A stretch of 64,000 nt of DNA, taken from Bacteroidota bacterium. GTDB taxonomy: Bacteria; Bacteroidota; Bacteroidia; Chitinophagales; Chitinophagaceae. The stretch lies in contig JADJSG010000005.1 of the NCBI GenBank assembly GCA_016711825.1, positions 124,001-188,000 of the forward strand. The letters run 5' to 3'. Shown here in pieces: positions 52,819-62,299 of the stretch (its first letter is position 1; every line of letters starts with the position of its first letter). Below the pieces are notes generated by a model. The model saw only the letters and a list, made by a program, of their open reading frames with translations. It was not told the origin of the DNA and did not search any database. Made by a program: the position numbers and the translations under genes.

Positions 52819-54162
52819 CTATTTTGTATACCATTCAATTTTTCTGGAAAAATACATTATGGCAGCCAATATAATAAACAGACCTACACTACCTGCGAGT
52901 AAAGCGCCATCTTGCAACTGAATCAAAATGAAAATAAAGACATATAATAAAGATAAAAAGGATCCAAATATGCCTGCCGTTTTGAAACTATTAAAAATGC
53001 TTTTTGTATACAATGTAATGAGAAGAATAGTAGCTAATGCAGCACTTACATAAGCCACAGCATAAGAAGTATATTCAGACAATGACAATAATAAGGTATA
53101 AAAAATACATAAAGCAAATCCGATTAGTACATATTGCACGGCGTGAACAGATTTTTTTTGCAACACTTCAATAAAAAAGTACACTACAAAAGTTAGCATG
53201 ATGACTAAGATAGCATATTTAATCGTACGACTGGTTTTTGCATAATTATCAAGCGGTTGCAAAAGATTGACACCGAATTCGCTCCCACTTAACTGTACTT
53301 CAGCCGTTTCTTTCCATTGCTGAGGGAACTCACGATTTAAATCAAAAGCTTTCCATGAAGCGGTAAATCCATTCGCTTGTATATTTTTCTCAGGCAAAGT
53401 TTTACCTTTAAAATCAGGGTTTGGCCATTTAGAGGTAATGCCCACACTCGTTGATTTCCCAACTGGTACAAAGTAGATACCTTCAGAGCCCCGCAATGAA
53501 ACTTTCATAGAAAATGAGTGGCTTTTATTGATATCTTCTGCAATCATCGCCATAGGGGTAAAGAGCGCTTTATTAAATATTGTGGTTTGGTTGGCGCCTG
53601 CACTATACTCATATTGTTTGTCATCCCATTGTATGCGCATCTGTTCTTGTATACCTGTATAATCCGTAATGCCAAACGAGATAAAGGCTTCATTGAATAA
53701 CATATTTTCGGAAGCCAGATTTAATTTCGAAAGTTTAACGGGGCTAAATGAGCCTGTTATATTGAGATTTGCGGTATACACAATCAATTTAAAAATGGTA
53801 CTTCTTGCCCTAAAATCATGCACTAAATCTCCATTTATTTTTAAATCATCGGGTAAGAAATAAGCATAGCGCTTTGATGTAATCAATTTATTATCTGCAT
53901 CCTTTTCAGATTGCAGATAAGGTATCACCAATACCGGGCCTGTGATGGTTTGTGCACTACTCCACTGACTTGCAATTTCACGTTTTACTTCTTCATTTCT
54001 TTCTTGTCTTTCCCTTATCAATTGCGAAATAAAGAAAGTGGGGATGAGCAATGCGAGAATGAGAAAGCTAATCATAAAACCTTTGATGAGGTATTTATTT
54101 CGTTGAAAAAAGCTTGACTGATCGGGTGTTGTCTGTGGGATGTCCATGTTATTTTTTTTCAC
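52819..54162 (-). CDS. creD: Cell envelope integrity protein CreD
   Basis: 447-aa inner-membrane protein of the CreD family. One helix near the N-terminus (about 28-48) is followed by a large periplasmic domain (SAQTITGPVLVIPY and MKVSLRGSEGIYFVPVGKSTSVGITSKWPNPDF) and about five C-terminal helices (from about 312). In E. coli CreD belongs to the CreBC stress regulon and affects colicin tolerance and beta-lactam response; its biochemical role is not known. The usual neighbouring regulator is absent. Divergent from the DUF1801 gene. Confidence 0.92.
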   Translation of the reverse strand: MKKNNMDIPQTTPDQSSFFQRNKYLIKGFMISFLILALLIPTFFISQLIRERQERNEEVKREIASQWSSAQTITGPVLVIPYLQSEKDADNKLITSKRYAYFLPDDLKINGDLVHDFRARSTIFKLIVYTANLNITGSFSPVKLSKLNLASENMLFNEAFISFGITDYTGIQEQMRIQWDDKQYEYSAGANQTTIFNKALFTPMAMIAEDINKSHSFSMKVSLRGSEGIYFVPVGKSTSVGITSKWPNPDFKGKTLPEKNIQANGFTASWKAFDLNREFPQQWKETAEVQLSGSEFGVNLLQPLDNYAKTSRTIKYAILVIMLTFVVYFFIEVLQKKSVHAVQYVLIGFALCIFYTLLLSLSEYTSYAVAYVSAALATILLITLYTKSIFNSFKTAGIFGSFLSLLYVFIFILIQLQDGALLAGSVGLFIILAAIMYFSRKIEWYTK

Positions 54163-54248
54163 AAAGTAACAAATTGTATAACATCCTTTGTGCGTGAAAG
54201 GGTGTTAAATATATGATACAAGGGTGTTAAAAAAAATATATTCAAGGC

Positions 54249-54278
54249 TTTGTGGATTGTAAAAATAAAGTATCTTTA
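54249..54278 (+). promoter_or_regulatory. Promoter TTTG-N18-TATCTTTA before the DUF1801 gene
   Basis: TTTG at 54249-54252 and TATCTTTA at 54271-54278, spaced 18 bases; only the last base of the -7 box departs from TAnnTTTG. The ATG is 12 bases later. Confidence 0.45.
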
Positions 54279-54289
54279 ATTTAAAAAAA

Positions 54290-54745
54290 ATGACAAGCAA
54301 AGCAACGACTCCTCAACAATACGTTGACGAATTACCTGTTGAAAGAAAGGAAGTTTTTGAAAAATTAAGACAAAGCATCTTAAAAAACCTACCAAAAGGA
54401 TTTCAAGAATGTATGGGCTATGGCATGATAGGATATACGATTCCACATAGTGTGTATCCTGCTGGATATCATTGCGATCCCAGCCTTCCTTTACCCTATG
54501 CAGGTTTGGCATCACAAAAAAATTCTATTAACTATTACAATATGGCAATGTATGCCAATGCTGAATTGATGCAATGGTTTAAAGACGAATATGCAAAGCA
54601 ATGCAAAACAAAATTAGACATGGGTAAAAGCTGTATCCGATTTAAAAAATTCGACGATATCCCTTTTAAACTCATTGGTGATTTGACCAAAAAAATTAAT
54701 GCAAAATCATGGATTCAACTTTACGAAACAACCTTGAAAAGATAA
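54290..54745 (+). CDS. DUF1801 domain protein
   Basis: 151-aa small cytoplasmic protein of the DUF1801 (YdhG-like) family. It shows LPVERKEVFEKLRQSILKNLPKGFQECMGYGMIGYTIP (16-53), the SINYYNMAMYAN block and MGKSCIRFKKFDDIP, all typical. Function unknown. It is followed by a MATE transporter 52 bases on and may be co-transcribed with it. Confidence 0.88.
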   Translation: MTSKATTPQQYVDELPVERKEVFEKLRQSILKNLPKGFQECMGYGMIGYTIPHSVYPAGYHCDPSLPLPYAGLASQKNSINYYNMAMYANAELMQWFKDEYAKQCKTKLDMGKSCIRFKKFDDIPFKLIGDLTKKINAKSWIQLYETTLKR

Positions 54746-54797
54746 TGAGAAGTTGAAAGAATATTGCCCTTTATATATTTTCTTTGCATCATAAGCT

Positions 54798-56180
54798 ATG
54801 AAATTAAAGCAATATTTTAAAATAGTCAGTGATGCCATACAGGGTATTGAACATGACTATACCAAAGGCAATATTCAAAAAGCCATAGTTTTATTGGCGA
54901 TTCCAATGATTTTGGAATTAAGTTTAGAAAGTGTATTTGCATTGGTGGATATGTTTTTTGTAGGCAAATTAGGAAAGAATGCCATAGCCACAGTTGGTCT
55001 TACCGAAAGTGTTGTAACAATCATTTACTCAGTTGCTATTGGATTAAGTACAGCTGCTACAGCAATTATAGCACGACGAATAGGCGAAAAAAATAAGGAA
55101 GCGGCCTCACATGCTGCGATGCAAAGTTTGCTAGTCGCCATGATATGTACTTTGATACTTAGCACCATAGGTGTTGTTTTTGCTGCACAAATATTACAAC
55201 TCATGGGTGCATCGCCTGAAGTCATCAGAGACGGCACTTTGTTTACTCAAATAATGCTGGGGGGAAGTGTGGTAATTATTTTACTTTTTTTGCTCAGTGG
55301 TATATTCAGGGGCGCAGGAAACGCTGCCATTGCCATGAAAAGCTTGTGGATAGCAAGTGGTATCAATATTATACTTTGTCCATTCTTTATTTATACCTTA
55401 GATATGGGGCTCAAAGGGGCTGCCATAGCCACTACAATTGGACGTGGTGTTGGCGTAATTTATCAGTTGTATCATTTAATGAATAATTCGGGGCAATTGT
55501 TTATTAAAAAAAAGCATTTAAAAATTCATTTTGCAACCATCAAATCAATCTTAGCTATTGCATGGCCTGCCACTTTTCAATTTGTGATAGCCTCGGCCAG
55601 TTGGATAGTGATGTCGAAATTGGTAGCAGAAACAGGTGGTACCAATGCTTCTGCCGGGTATCAGATTGCAATCAGAAATGTCGTTTTTTTTATTTTACCT
55701 GCTTGGGGTTTAAGTAATGCTGCCGCTACATTGGTTGGTCAAAACTTAGGTGCCCAGGAAATCAATCGAGCAAAACTTTCGGTGATGTTAACTGCCAAAT
55801 ATAATGCTTATTTTATGGCATTTGTGACCCTTCTATTTGTCATTTTTCCAGTACCTATCATTTCATTTTTTACAGAAGAGAAAGAAGTGATTGCGTATGG
55901 TGTTTCTGCCTTACGTATTATCGGAACTGGCTATATTTTTTATGGTATCGGCATGGTCATGATGCAAGCACTCAATGGAGCGGGTGATACACGTACACCC
56001 ACCATCATCAATTTTGTTTGCTTTTGGTTGATTCAAATTCCATTGGCTTATTTGCTTTCAACCTATTTCCAATATGGCCCTATAGGTGTTTTTGTTTCAA
56101 TACCCATTGCAGAAACATTGATTGCGATCATCGCATATTTTGTTTTCAAAAAAGGAAAATGGACGCAAAAGCAAGTCTGA
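54798..56180 (+). CDS. MATE family efflux transporter
   Basis: 460-aa multidrug/toxic-compound exporter with 12 membrane helices in two pseudo-symmetric halves (linker about residues 230-250). Typical blocks are ILLAIPMILELSLESVFALVDMFFVGKLG, TAATAIIARRIGEKN, and in the second half SAGYQIAIRNVVFFILPAWGLSNAAATLVGQNLGA and NGAGDTRTP. Exchanges a cation (H+ or Na+) for the substrate, which is not predictable. Convergent with anmK. Confidence 0.94.
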   Translation: MKLKQYFKIVSDAIQGIEHDYTKGNIQKAIVLLAIPMILELSLESVFALVDMFFVGKLGKNAIATVGLTESVVTIIYSVAIGLSTAATAIIARRIGEKNKEAASHAAMQSLLVAMICTLILSTIGVVFAAQILQLMGASPEVIRDGTLFTQIMLGGSVVIILLFLLSGIFRGAGNAAIAMKSLWIASGINIILCPFFIYTLDMGLKGAAIATTIGRGVGVIYQLYHLMNNSGQLFIKKKHLKIHFATIKSILAIAWPATFQFVIASASWIVMSKLVAETGGTNASAGYQIAIRNVVFFILPAWGLSNAAATLVGQNLGAQEINRAKLSVMLTAKYNAYFMAFVTLLFVIFPVPIISFFTEEKEVIAYGVSALRIIGTGYIFYGIGMVMMQALNGAGDTRTPTIINFVCFWLIQIPLAYLLSTYFQYGPIGVFVSIPIAETLIAIIAYFVFKKGKWTQKQV

Positions 56181-56227
56181 TTTTTACTAAAAAAAGCATG
56201 CAAATTAAAACAAATGCAGTATTTTAT

Positions 56228-57313
56228 TTAGTCTTGTCCCATCCACAAAGCGCCACCAATGCTACTACGTGAAGCTCCCGTGACAGTATGCAGCACATTG
56301 ATTTCTTCACGCCAACGCAACACACCTATCAACGCCATGATAAGCGCTTCTTTATAGGCAATCAAATCTGGATGTGGGATATCAATCTCAATATTTTTTT
56401 GAGCAAGAAAATGTTTGATTCTTGAAACCAGATAATCATTGTTAGCTCCTCCACCTGTAATCAACATTTTTTCAGGACTTAGCTGGTTCGCCTCATTACA
56501 CACTGCATTGATTTGCATAGCGATATGTTCACACAAGGTACAAAGTTTGTCTTCTGTACTGATTGAATATTTTTGAATTATGCCAAATAATACATCTGAG
56601 CCAAATTCATTTGCAAGCGATTTGGGATACGATTTTTTATAATAATCCAAATCATTTAACTCAAACAAAAGGTCTTCATTTATTAGCCCTTTCGAAGCCG
56701 ACCTACCTTGATCGTCGTATGATTTTCCCAGTTCGTTGCTTAACAAATTTAAGACTTTATTGGCAGGACAAACATCAAAGGCTATATGAGTTGAGTCACG
56801 AGCTATGGTGATATTGCTAATACCTCCGATATTTAAAAAATAAGCATACTCATTCCATAAGAGTTTTTCACCTATGGGTACAATAGGCGCCCCTTCACCA
56901 CCCAATGCAACATCCATATTGCGAAGGTCACTTACCACTGGCAATCGATTGATGGTGGCAATTGCTGCCCCATCGCCCATTTGAAAAGTCATATGGTTTG
57001 CAGGGTCGTGAAAAACGGTATGTCCATGACTAGCAATTAAATGCACTTTATGTTCTAATTGATGTTGATGTATAAAATCTTTAATCGCATTGGCCATCCA
57101 GTGCCCAAAAGCGGCATGGGTTAACAACAAGTCTTTTGCAGTAGCTTCTGTGATATGTTTTAATTTTTGTTGCCATACCTCAGGAAACTCAATGCAGTCG
57201 CTCACATTGATTTGATATGACCATTTACCTCCAATTTCTTGCAATGTACAATATACAATGTCGAGCCCATCTATCGAGCTGCCGCTCATTGTGCCTATCA
57301 CGTTATAAACCAT
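56228..57313 (-). CDS. anmK: Anhydro-N-acetylmuramic acid kinase
   Basis: 361-aa kinase that opens and phosphorylates 1,6-anhydro-MurNAc to MurNAc-6-phosphate in cell-wall recycling. Signatures: GTMSGSSIDGLDIVYC (7-22), ASHGHTVFHDP, VSDLRNMDVALGGEGAPIVPIGE, LNIGGISNIT and TGGGANNDYL. It works in the same broad process as the amidase at the window start. It is divergent from the phosphoribosyltransferase, 60 bases away. Confidence 0.96.
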   Translation of the reverse strand: MVYNVIGTMSGSSIDGLDIVYCTLQEIGGKWSYQINVSDCIEFPEVWQQKLKHITEATAKDLLLTHAAFGHWMANAIKDFIHQHQLEHKVHLIASHGHTVFHDPANHMTFQMGDGAAIATINRLPVVSDLRNMDVALGGEGAPIVPIGEKLLWNEYAYFLNIGGISNITIARDSTHIAFDVCPANKVLNLLSNELGKSYDDQGRSASKGLINEDLLFELNDLDYYKKSYPKSLANEFGSDVLFGIIQKYSISTEDKLCTLCEHIAMQINAVCNEANQLSPEKMLITGGGANNDYLVSRIKHFLAQKNIEIDIPHPDLIAYKEALIMALIGVLRWREEINVLHTVTGASRSSIGGALWMGQD

Positions 57314-57373
57314 GAGACAAAGATATATTTAAACATTTTTTTATAAGATTAAATTTATTTATATCTTTCGCAC

Positions 57374-58024
57374 ATGGTACATCATCTTGCAAAAAATAAT
57401 TCCTTAGTTAACACCTGGATCAATGAACTGAGAGATACAACATTACAAACCGATCGTCTACGTTTTAGAAAAAATCTGGAAAGAATTGGCGAAGTAATAG
57501 CATATGAAATCAGTAAAACGATGCCATACCAAACAACGGCTATCCAGACCCCGCTTGGTATACATCAAGGAGCCAGTCTATCGCATGAACCTGTAATCGC
57601 CACTATTTTCAGGGCTGGGTTTCCATTATTTCAGGGGGTGCTCAATTATTTCGACAAGGCAGATTGTGCATTTATCGCTGCCTATCGCAAGCATCATGCC
57701 GATGGGTCGTTTAACATTCAACAAGATTATGTTACGTGTCCTAACCTAGAAGGAAGAACACTCATCATAGCCGATCCGATGTTAGCAACAGGTGCCTCTT
57801 TGATTATGGCGCTTGAAGAATTATTTGAATATGGCAAACCACTTGCTGTGCATATTGTAGTGACGATTGCCTGTACTGAAGGCATTGCTATTTTACGAAA
57901 CAGATATCCTGATTTTACCATTTGGGCGGCTGATATTGATGAAGAATTAACCGCAAAAGGATATATCGTTCCCGGGCTGGGTGATGCGGGTGATTTGTGT
58001 TTTGGCACTAAATTGCAGATGTAA
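57374..58024 (+). CDS. upp: Uracil phosphoribosyltransferase
   Basis: 216-aa enzyme that makes UMP from uracil and PRPP. The PRPP-binding loop is IADPMLATGAS (132-142); RLRFRKNLERIGEVIAYEIS near the N-terminus and the C-terminal PGLGDAGDLCFGT (uracil site) match the family. It would salvage uracil made by the phosphorylase at 30578. A -7-like TATCTTTC (57362-57369) lies just before the ATG. Confidence 0.93.
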   Translation: MVHHLAKNNSLVNTWINELRDTTLQTDRLRFRKNLERIGEVIAYEISKTMPYQTTAIQTPLGIHQGASLSHEPVIATIFRAGFPLFQGVLNYFDKADCAFIAAYRKHHADGSFNIQQDYVTCPNLEGRTLIIADPMLATGASLIMALEELFEYGKPLAVHIVVTIACTEGIAILRNRYPDFTIWAADIDEELTAKGYIVPGLGDAGDLCFGTKLQM

Positions 58025-58062
58025 TTCTACCGACTTTTATTACAATTAAAAAATGCCCTTGA

Positions 58063-58788
58063 TTACCAATCTTTTTCTAATCGCACTGGTTGTCCTTTTC
58101 CTTTCTCCTTCTTTTCCTTAAGTTTTTTCTCTTCTTGATTTAAAGCATTGAGCAATTGATCGGCTTGTTCCTTGGTGAGCTTACTGGGCTGGGGTTGTGG
58201 CTTTTGTTTTTCTTCTTCTTTTTTGTCTTGATCAGGATTCTTTTTATCGTCTTTTTGTTTGTCGTCTTTTTGTTCCTGATCTTTTTTGTCCTGATCTTTT
58301 TTGTCTTGATTCTTGTCTTTATTGTCCTGATTCTTGTCTTTTTGCTTGTCTTTTTGTTCTTGGTTTTTTTTCATAGCCTGAGCATAAGCCAGGTTGTATT
58401 TCGTTTCTTTTGATTGTGGATTGTCTTTCAACGATTGTTTAAAATACTGGATGGCATCATCCCATTTTTTTTGCTCTAAAAAAGTATTCCCCATATTGTG
58501 TTTTGCGATCGCACGCAAATTCATATCTTTTGTATTTCTACTGGCAGCCTCATATTGTTTATTTGCTTCCTCATAGTTTTTTTGTTGGTAAAACGAATTC
58601 CCTAAGTTGTATTGGGTTTCTTTATTTTTTGTTTTTTTCAAAGCCAGCTGATATTCTGCTGTTGCTTCTTTATACTTTCCATTCGCATACAATTTGTTGC
58701 CATTATAGGCATGTGCATCTTTGATTTGTGCAGTACAAATCTTTGATAAAAACAAACACCCTATGATGATAAATAGCCTCATACCCAT
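58063..58788 (-). CDS. BatC-like TPR protein
   Basis: 241-aa exported TPR protein: a signal peptide (ending CTAQ), three or four TPRs (about 25-135), and a long low-complexity tail of Lys, Asp, Gln and Asn (about 138-210) before a basic end. It overlaps BatB by 10 bases in the same direction, the arrangement seen in Bacteroides aerotolerance (Bat) operons. The tail comes from imperfect short repeats in the DNA at about 58200-58370; its length may vary between strains. Role: presumed scaffold next to BatB in the periplasm. Confidence 0.85.
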   Translation of the reverse strand: MGMRLFIIIGCLFLSKICTAQIKDAHAYNGNKLYANGKYKEATAEYQLALKKTKNKETQYNLGNSFYQQKNYEEANKQYEAASRNTKDMNLRAIAKHNMGNTFLEQKKWDDAIQYFKQSLKDNPQSKETKYNLAYAQAMKKNQEQKDKQKDKNQDNKDKNQDKKDQDKKDQEQKDDKQKDDKKNPDQDKKEEEKQKPQPQPSKLTKEQADQLLNALNQEEKKLKEKKEKGKGQPVRLEKDW

Positions 58789-59780
58789 AGTATTTTTTTT
58801 CTGGAAGGAATAAAAAAATCAACCCCTATCAAAAGCAAAGTGATGGCTAAAAAATATTGAAAAAAGCTGTTGTAATCTACAAAAAGGGTATCCCCAAAAT
58901 TTTTTTGTTCAATGGCATTGATTTGATTCACGATAGCAGCCACGGTGCTTTCCGTATTATTGAGTTGTTTATAAATTCCTTGTCCGTTTTGTGCGATTGT
59001 TTGCAATTCATTTTCGTTGAGTTTTGAGAGAATTTCATTCCCTTTTTCATCTTTTTTATTTTCCCCTGTTTCAGCATCCCAAATAGGAGACCCTTCGGGC
59101 GAACCCACACCAACTGCGTTAATCATGATACCTTCATCCACTGCTTTTTTTACCTGATCAATGGCTGTTTCATCATGATCTTCACCATCACTGATGAGTA
59201 CGATACTTTTGTACTTTGTTTCTTTACTATTAAATGATTCACTTGCCATACTGATTGCATCGCCCAAAACGGTACCTTGTGTAGGAACCATATCAGGATT
59301 CGCAGTACTCAAATTCATTTTCAAAGCTGAGATGTCTACAGTAAGGGGTACAGAGGTATAGGCTTTGCCGGCAAATATGATTAATCCAATTCTATTGTTG
59401 CTCAATTTTTCAAGCAATCTTAAAATAAATTGTTTTGATTTTTCCAGTCTGTTAGGGCTTACATCTTTCGCAAGCATACTTTTACTCACATCTAAGGCAA
59501 TCATTACATCAATGCCTTTACGGGATACTTTTTCAGAACGAGCACCTGATTGCAGATTCGCTAATGAAATCACACCAAAAAACAAGGCAAGCACTAATAA
59601 TGTAAATTTGATGGTATTTCGTCGTTGACTATAAGTGGGAAGAAGTTCATTGACCAATTGCAAATCCCCTATTTTAAGCAATTTAGCTTGACGTTGTTTA
59701 AGCCAAACGATATAAATCACAATCATCAAGGGTATGACAAGCAAAAACCAAAGATATTCTATGTGTTGAAATCGTAACAT
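58779..59780 (-). CDS. BatB-like vWA-domain membrane protein
   Basis: 333-aa protein with two N-terminal membrane helices (about 8-25 and 58-75), a von Willebrand A domain (about 88-290) and a C-terminal helix (about 308-326). The MIDAS metal site is complete: DVSKS (92-96), a Thr in SVPLTVD, and Asp in ISDGEDHDET. Part of the Bat (Bacteroides aerotolerance) family. The usual neighbours moxR, DUF58, batA and batD are absent here: iscU lies upstream on the other strand and upp lies beyond batC. Confidence 0.9.
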   Translation of the reverse strand: MLRFQHIEYLWFLLVIPLMIVIYIVWLKQRQAKLLKIGDLQLVNELLPTYSQRRNTIKFTLLVLALFFGVISLANLQSGARSEKVSRKGIDVMIALDVSKSMLAKDVSPNRLEKSKQFILRLLEKLSNNRIGLIIFAGKAYTSVPLTVDISALKMNLSTANPDMVPTQGTVLGDAISMASESFNSKETKYKSIVLISDGEDHDETAIDQVKKAVDEGIMINAVGVGSPEGSPIWDAETGENKKDEKGNEILSKLNENELQTIAQNGQGIYKQLNNTESTVAAIVNQINAIEQKNFGDTLFVDYNSFFQYFLAITLLLIGVDFFIPSRKKILWV

Positions 59781-59876
59781 CGAGGCGCAAAAATAAGTGG
59801 ACTATCAAAAGGATTATATAGGTTTAGGGAACTTTTAACGAAATGCAAATTGATATACAAAATTTAAAAAATCTAT

Positions 59877-59908
59877 TTTGTTTGTAATACGAATTGCATG
59901 TACTTTTG
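59877..59908 (+). promoter_or_regulatory. iscU promoter (TTTG-N20-TACTTTTG)
   Basis: TTTG at 59877-59880 and TACTTTTG at 59901-59908 with 20 bases between. The -7 box covers the first codons that would follow an upstream ATG at 59898, so the true start must be the ATG at 59934. Confidence 0.65.
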
Positions 59909-59933
59909 TAACAACTACAAAATAAACATCATC

Positions 59934-60353
59934 ATGGCATATTCTGATAAAGTAATCGAACACTACAACAATCCTAAAAACGTAGGTACCTTAGACAAAT
60001 CACAAGATACTGTTGGTACAGGTCTTGTTGGCGCTCCTGAATGTGGCGACGTTATGCGACTTCAAATCGAAGTAGACAAAGCAACTGGTATCATTAAAGA
60101 TGCTAAGTTTAAAACTTTTGGTTGTGGCTCTGCCATTGCTTCATCGAGTGTAGCAACAGAATGGCTCAAAGGCAAAACAATCGATGAAGCCATCACCATC
60201 GACAATATGGATATTGTAGAAGAACTCAATCTACCACCCGTTAAAATCCATTGCTCCGTATTAGCCGAAGACGCAATTAAAGCAGCAATAAACGACTATA
60301 GGGTAAAAAATGGCATGGAAGCCCTTGAGCTTGAAGAAAAAATTGTTCATTAA
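59934..60353 (+). CDS. iscU: Iron-sulfur cluster assembly scaffold IscU
   Basis: 139-aa scaffold on which Fe-S clusters are built before transfer. The three cluster cysteines are C37 (PECGD, with D39), C64 (FGCGSAIAS) and C107 (IHCSVLAE); the LPPVK chaperone-recognition motif (100-104) just before the last Cys marks the IscU rather than SufU/NifU type. The start at 59934 gives the family N-terminus MAYSDKVIEHYNNPKNVG. No iscS, hscA or iscA next to it. It would serve the Fe-S clusters of ActB among others. Confidence 0.95.
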   Translation: MAYSDKVIEHYNNPKNVGTLDKSQDTVGTGLVGAPECGDVMRLQIEVDKATGIIKDAKFKTFGCGSAIASSSVATEWLKGKTIDEAITIDNMDIVEELNLPPVKIHCSVLAEDAIKAAINDYRVKNGMEALELEEKIVH

Positions 60354-60380
60354 ACTCAATATTAAAATATTAATTTTCCT

Positions 60381-60407
60381 AAAACCTCCTTTTGGAGGTT
60401 TTTTTAT
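60381..60407 (+). terminator. Rho-independent terminator after iscU
   Basis: AAAACCTCC / GGAGGTTTT around TTTT with a T run, 28 bases after the iscU stop. Confidence 0.93.
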
Positions 60408-60410
60408 TTT

Positions 60411-60440
60411 TTTGGTTAAAAAATTAATTTCCTAACTTTA
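60411..60440 (+). promoter_or_regulatory. Promoter of the T9SS peptidase gene
   Basis: TTTG at 60411-60414 and TAACTTTA at 60433-60440, spaced 18 bases. The ATG is only four bases later, so the mRNA would be nearly leaderless. Confidence 0.4.
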
Positions 60441-60444
60441 TCTT

Positions 60445-62220
60445 ATGAAAACGTTTTTATTGTGTATCTGTAGTTGTTTGATTTTTGCAAATGCAAATGC
60501 CCAACTTTTTTTTCCACAAGAAAAAATATCCCTTCGGGATGCGACATCCATCATAAGGTATTTAAAGGAACATTATCAGGAATTACAACATGAAGATATC
60601 AGCTTAAACATCATTTTCTACAAAAAATCCCTGGCTTCGCATCACTATACTTTTGAAGTGTTATACAAACAATTACGCTTGCTCTATGCAAATATCAAAG
60701 TGAATACAGACCTCAATGGCCAACTCCTTACGATAAAAAAAGAAAATATCGAAACAGACAAACTGGCAATGATAGATATTGACTTTGAAAGAAATCAGTG
60801 GAACCAGATTGCCTTTGCATCTTTATTTGACAAATCAGTACCCATTAATCAATATGATTATCAAATTGATACGCGATCTATCAATCCCTCTGTTGTTGCA
60901 GTTGTTCATAGCTATGGTAAAACATTTGATAATACTTATATCATGAATCGACAAGGAGAATTAATAGAAGAATGGAACAATAGTCGTTTTCTACAATATG
61001 ACACCCTTGTACAAACTCAGGTTTTTAATCCAGACCCACTTACCCAATTAGGTGTTACCTATGGCGCACCCTATATCGATGACAACGACAATAATTTAGC
61101 CTGGTTTGGACCTGCTTATATGCCTAAAAACATCGTTGCTCATTATGATACAGGAAGTAATACATTTTACCTTGAAAATAATTGGGTAGTTATTGATGAT
61201 TTTGATGCCCCTACTGTGTTACCTGCCACCAGCCCCACCCCTAATTTTATGTTCAATAGAAGTGAAAGCGGGTTTGAAGATGCCAATGCCCTTTACCATA
61301 TCACCACATTTCACCATTATATATCATCAATCGGGTATGATACACTTATGAATGATATCATAACAGTAGATACTCATGGTATGCTGGGTGCAGACAATTC
61401 GATGTTTAATCGCAATGGAGGATTCCCCACCTTAGATTTTGGTACTGGTGGAGTAGATGATGCAGAAGATGCCGATGTGATAATACATGAATATAGCCAC
61501 GCACTGAGCTGGAGTGCCAATAACAATAGTAATTTTTCAACCCAGCGAAGTGGCCTTGATGAAGGTTTATCAGATTATTTTGCCACATCCTATTCGCGAA
61601 ATATCAATCCAATGGGTTGGGAAAATATGTTTTCGTGGGACGGTCACAACCAATACTGGGGAGGTCGAACTGCCACTACCCCAAACAATTATCCAAATGG
61701 CGCCAATATATATGCCATTGGTGAAATTTGGAATGCAGCAATGAGCGCTATTTGGACTGATTTAGGTCAAATAGTGACCGACAAATTAATGTTAGAGAGC
61801 ATGCATTTTTTTACCGACAACACCACTTTACCCGAAGCCGCATTGTATGTATTGCAAAGCGACACTCTCTTATTTAATGGAATTCATACCAATACAATAT
61901 GTACTCATTTCAAAAACAAAAATATTTTTGATGCCAATTGCAAACCAACCTCTCTTAGCCATGTGGCTGAAAGCTTAAATGGTATTCGAGTAAAAAACAC
62001 CTACGGATTTGCGCATTTGAATGAAAGCATTGAAATTGATTTCCCTCAAATAAGTTCTGGCGAAATGATCTTATTTGACCTAAAAGGTAAAAAGTTAATG
62101 ATTGAAAAATTTGAAGGAAAAACAAGCGTTTTATTTAAACAATTAAATATCCCTAGTGGTATTTATTTTTTACAAATTAAAACAAATAAGGAATTAAAAG
62201 TGGTCAAAATCAACAAGTAA
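60445..62220 (+). CDS. T9SS-secreted zinc metallopeptidase (gluzincin)
   Basis: 591-aa secreted protease. A signal peptide (ending ANAQ) leads to a propeptide-like N-terminal domain (about 25-190, with an FTP-like IRYLKEHYQELQHEDISLNI and YKQLRLLYANIKVNTDLNGQLL), then a thermolysin/M36-like catalytic domain. The zinc site is HEYSH (348-352) and the third ligand a Glu in GLDEGLSDYFA (about 371-381). The last about 70 residues are a T9SS type A domain (IDFPQISSGEMILFDLKGKKL, IPSGIYFLQI). Likely degrades external protein for nutrition or matures surface proteins. Its own promoter follows the iscU terminator. Confidence 0.88.
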   Translation: MKTFLLCICSCLIFANANAQLFFPQEKISLRDATSIIRYLKEHYQELQHEDISLNIIFYKKSLASHHYTFEVLYKQLRLLYANIKVNTDLNGQLLTIKKENIETDKLAMIDIDFERNQWNQIAFASLFDKSVPINQYDYQIDTRSINPSVVAVVHSYGKTFDNTYIMNRQGELIEEWNNSRFLQYDTLVQTQVFNPDPLTQLGVTYGAPYIDDNDNNLAWFGPAYMPKNIVAHYDTGSNTFYLENNWVVIDDFDAPTVLPATSPTPNFMFNRSESGFEDANALYHITTFHHYISSIGYDTLMNDIITVDTHGMLGADNSMFNRNGGFPTLDFGTGGVDDAEDADVIIHEYSHALSWSANNNSNFSTQRSGLDEGLSDYFATSYSRNINPMGWENMFSWDGHNQYWGGRTATTPNNYPNGANIYAIGEIWNAAMSAIWTDLGQIVTDKLMLESMHFFTDNTTLPEAALYVLQSDTLLFNGIHTNTICTHFKNKNIFDANCKPTSLSHVAESLNGIRVKNTYGFAHLNESIEIDFPQISSGEMILFDLKGKKLMIEKFEGKTSVLFKQLNIPSGIYFLQIKTNKELKVVKINK

Positions 62221-62299
62221 AATTGAGCTGGGGCCCTTTATAATACAGGATTTGAAAAATCAAAAAAATAGATATTACGTTTAAATTAATAAGCAAGTT

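Noticed and set aside
58156..58413. A very hydrophobic 85-codon frame opposite batC
   Set aside because: It is the reverse of the Lys/Asp/Gln repeat tail; poly-Phe/Leu arises from the complementary T-rich repeats.
59898..60353. Longer iscU start at 59898
   Set aside because: The -7 promoter element covers the first codons, and IscU begins at MAYSDKVIEHY.
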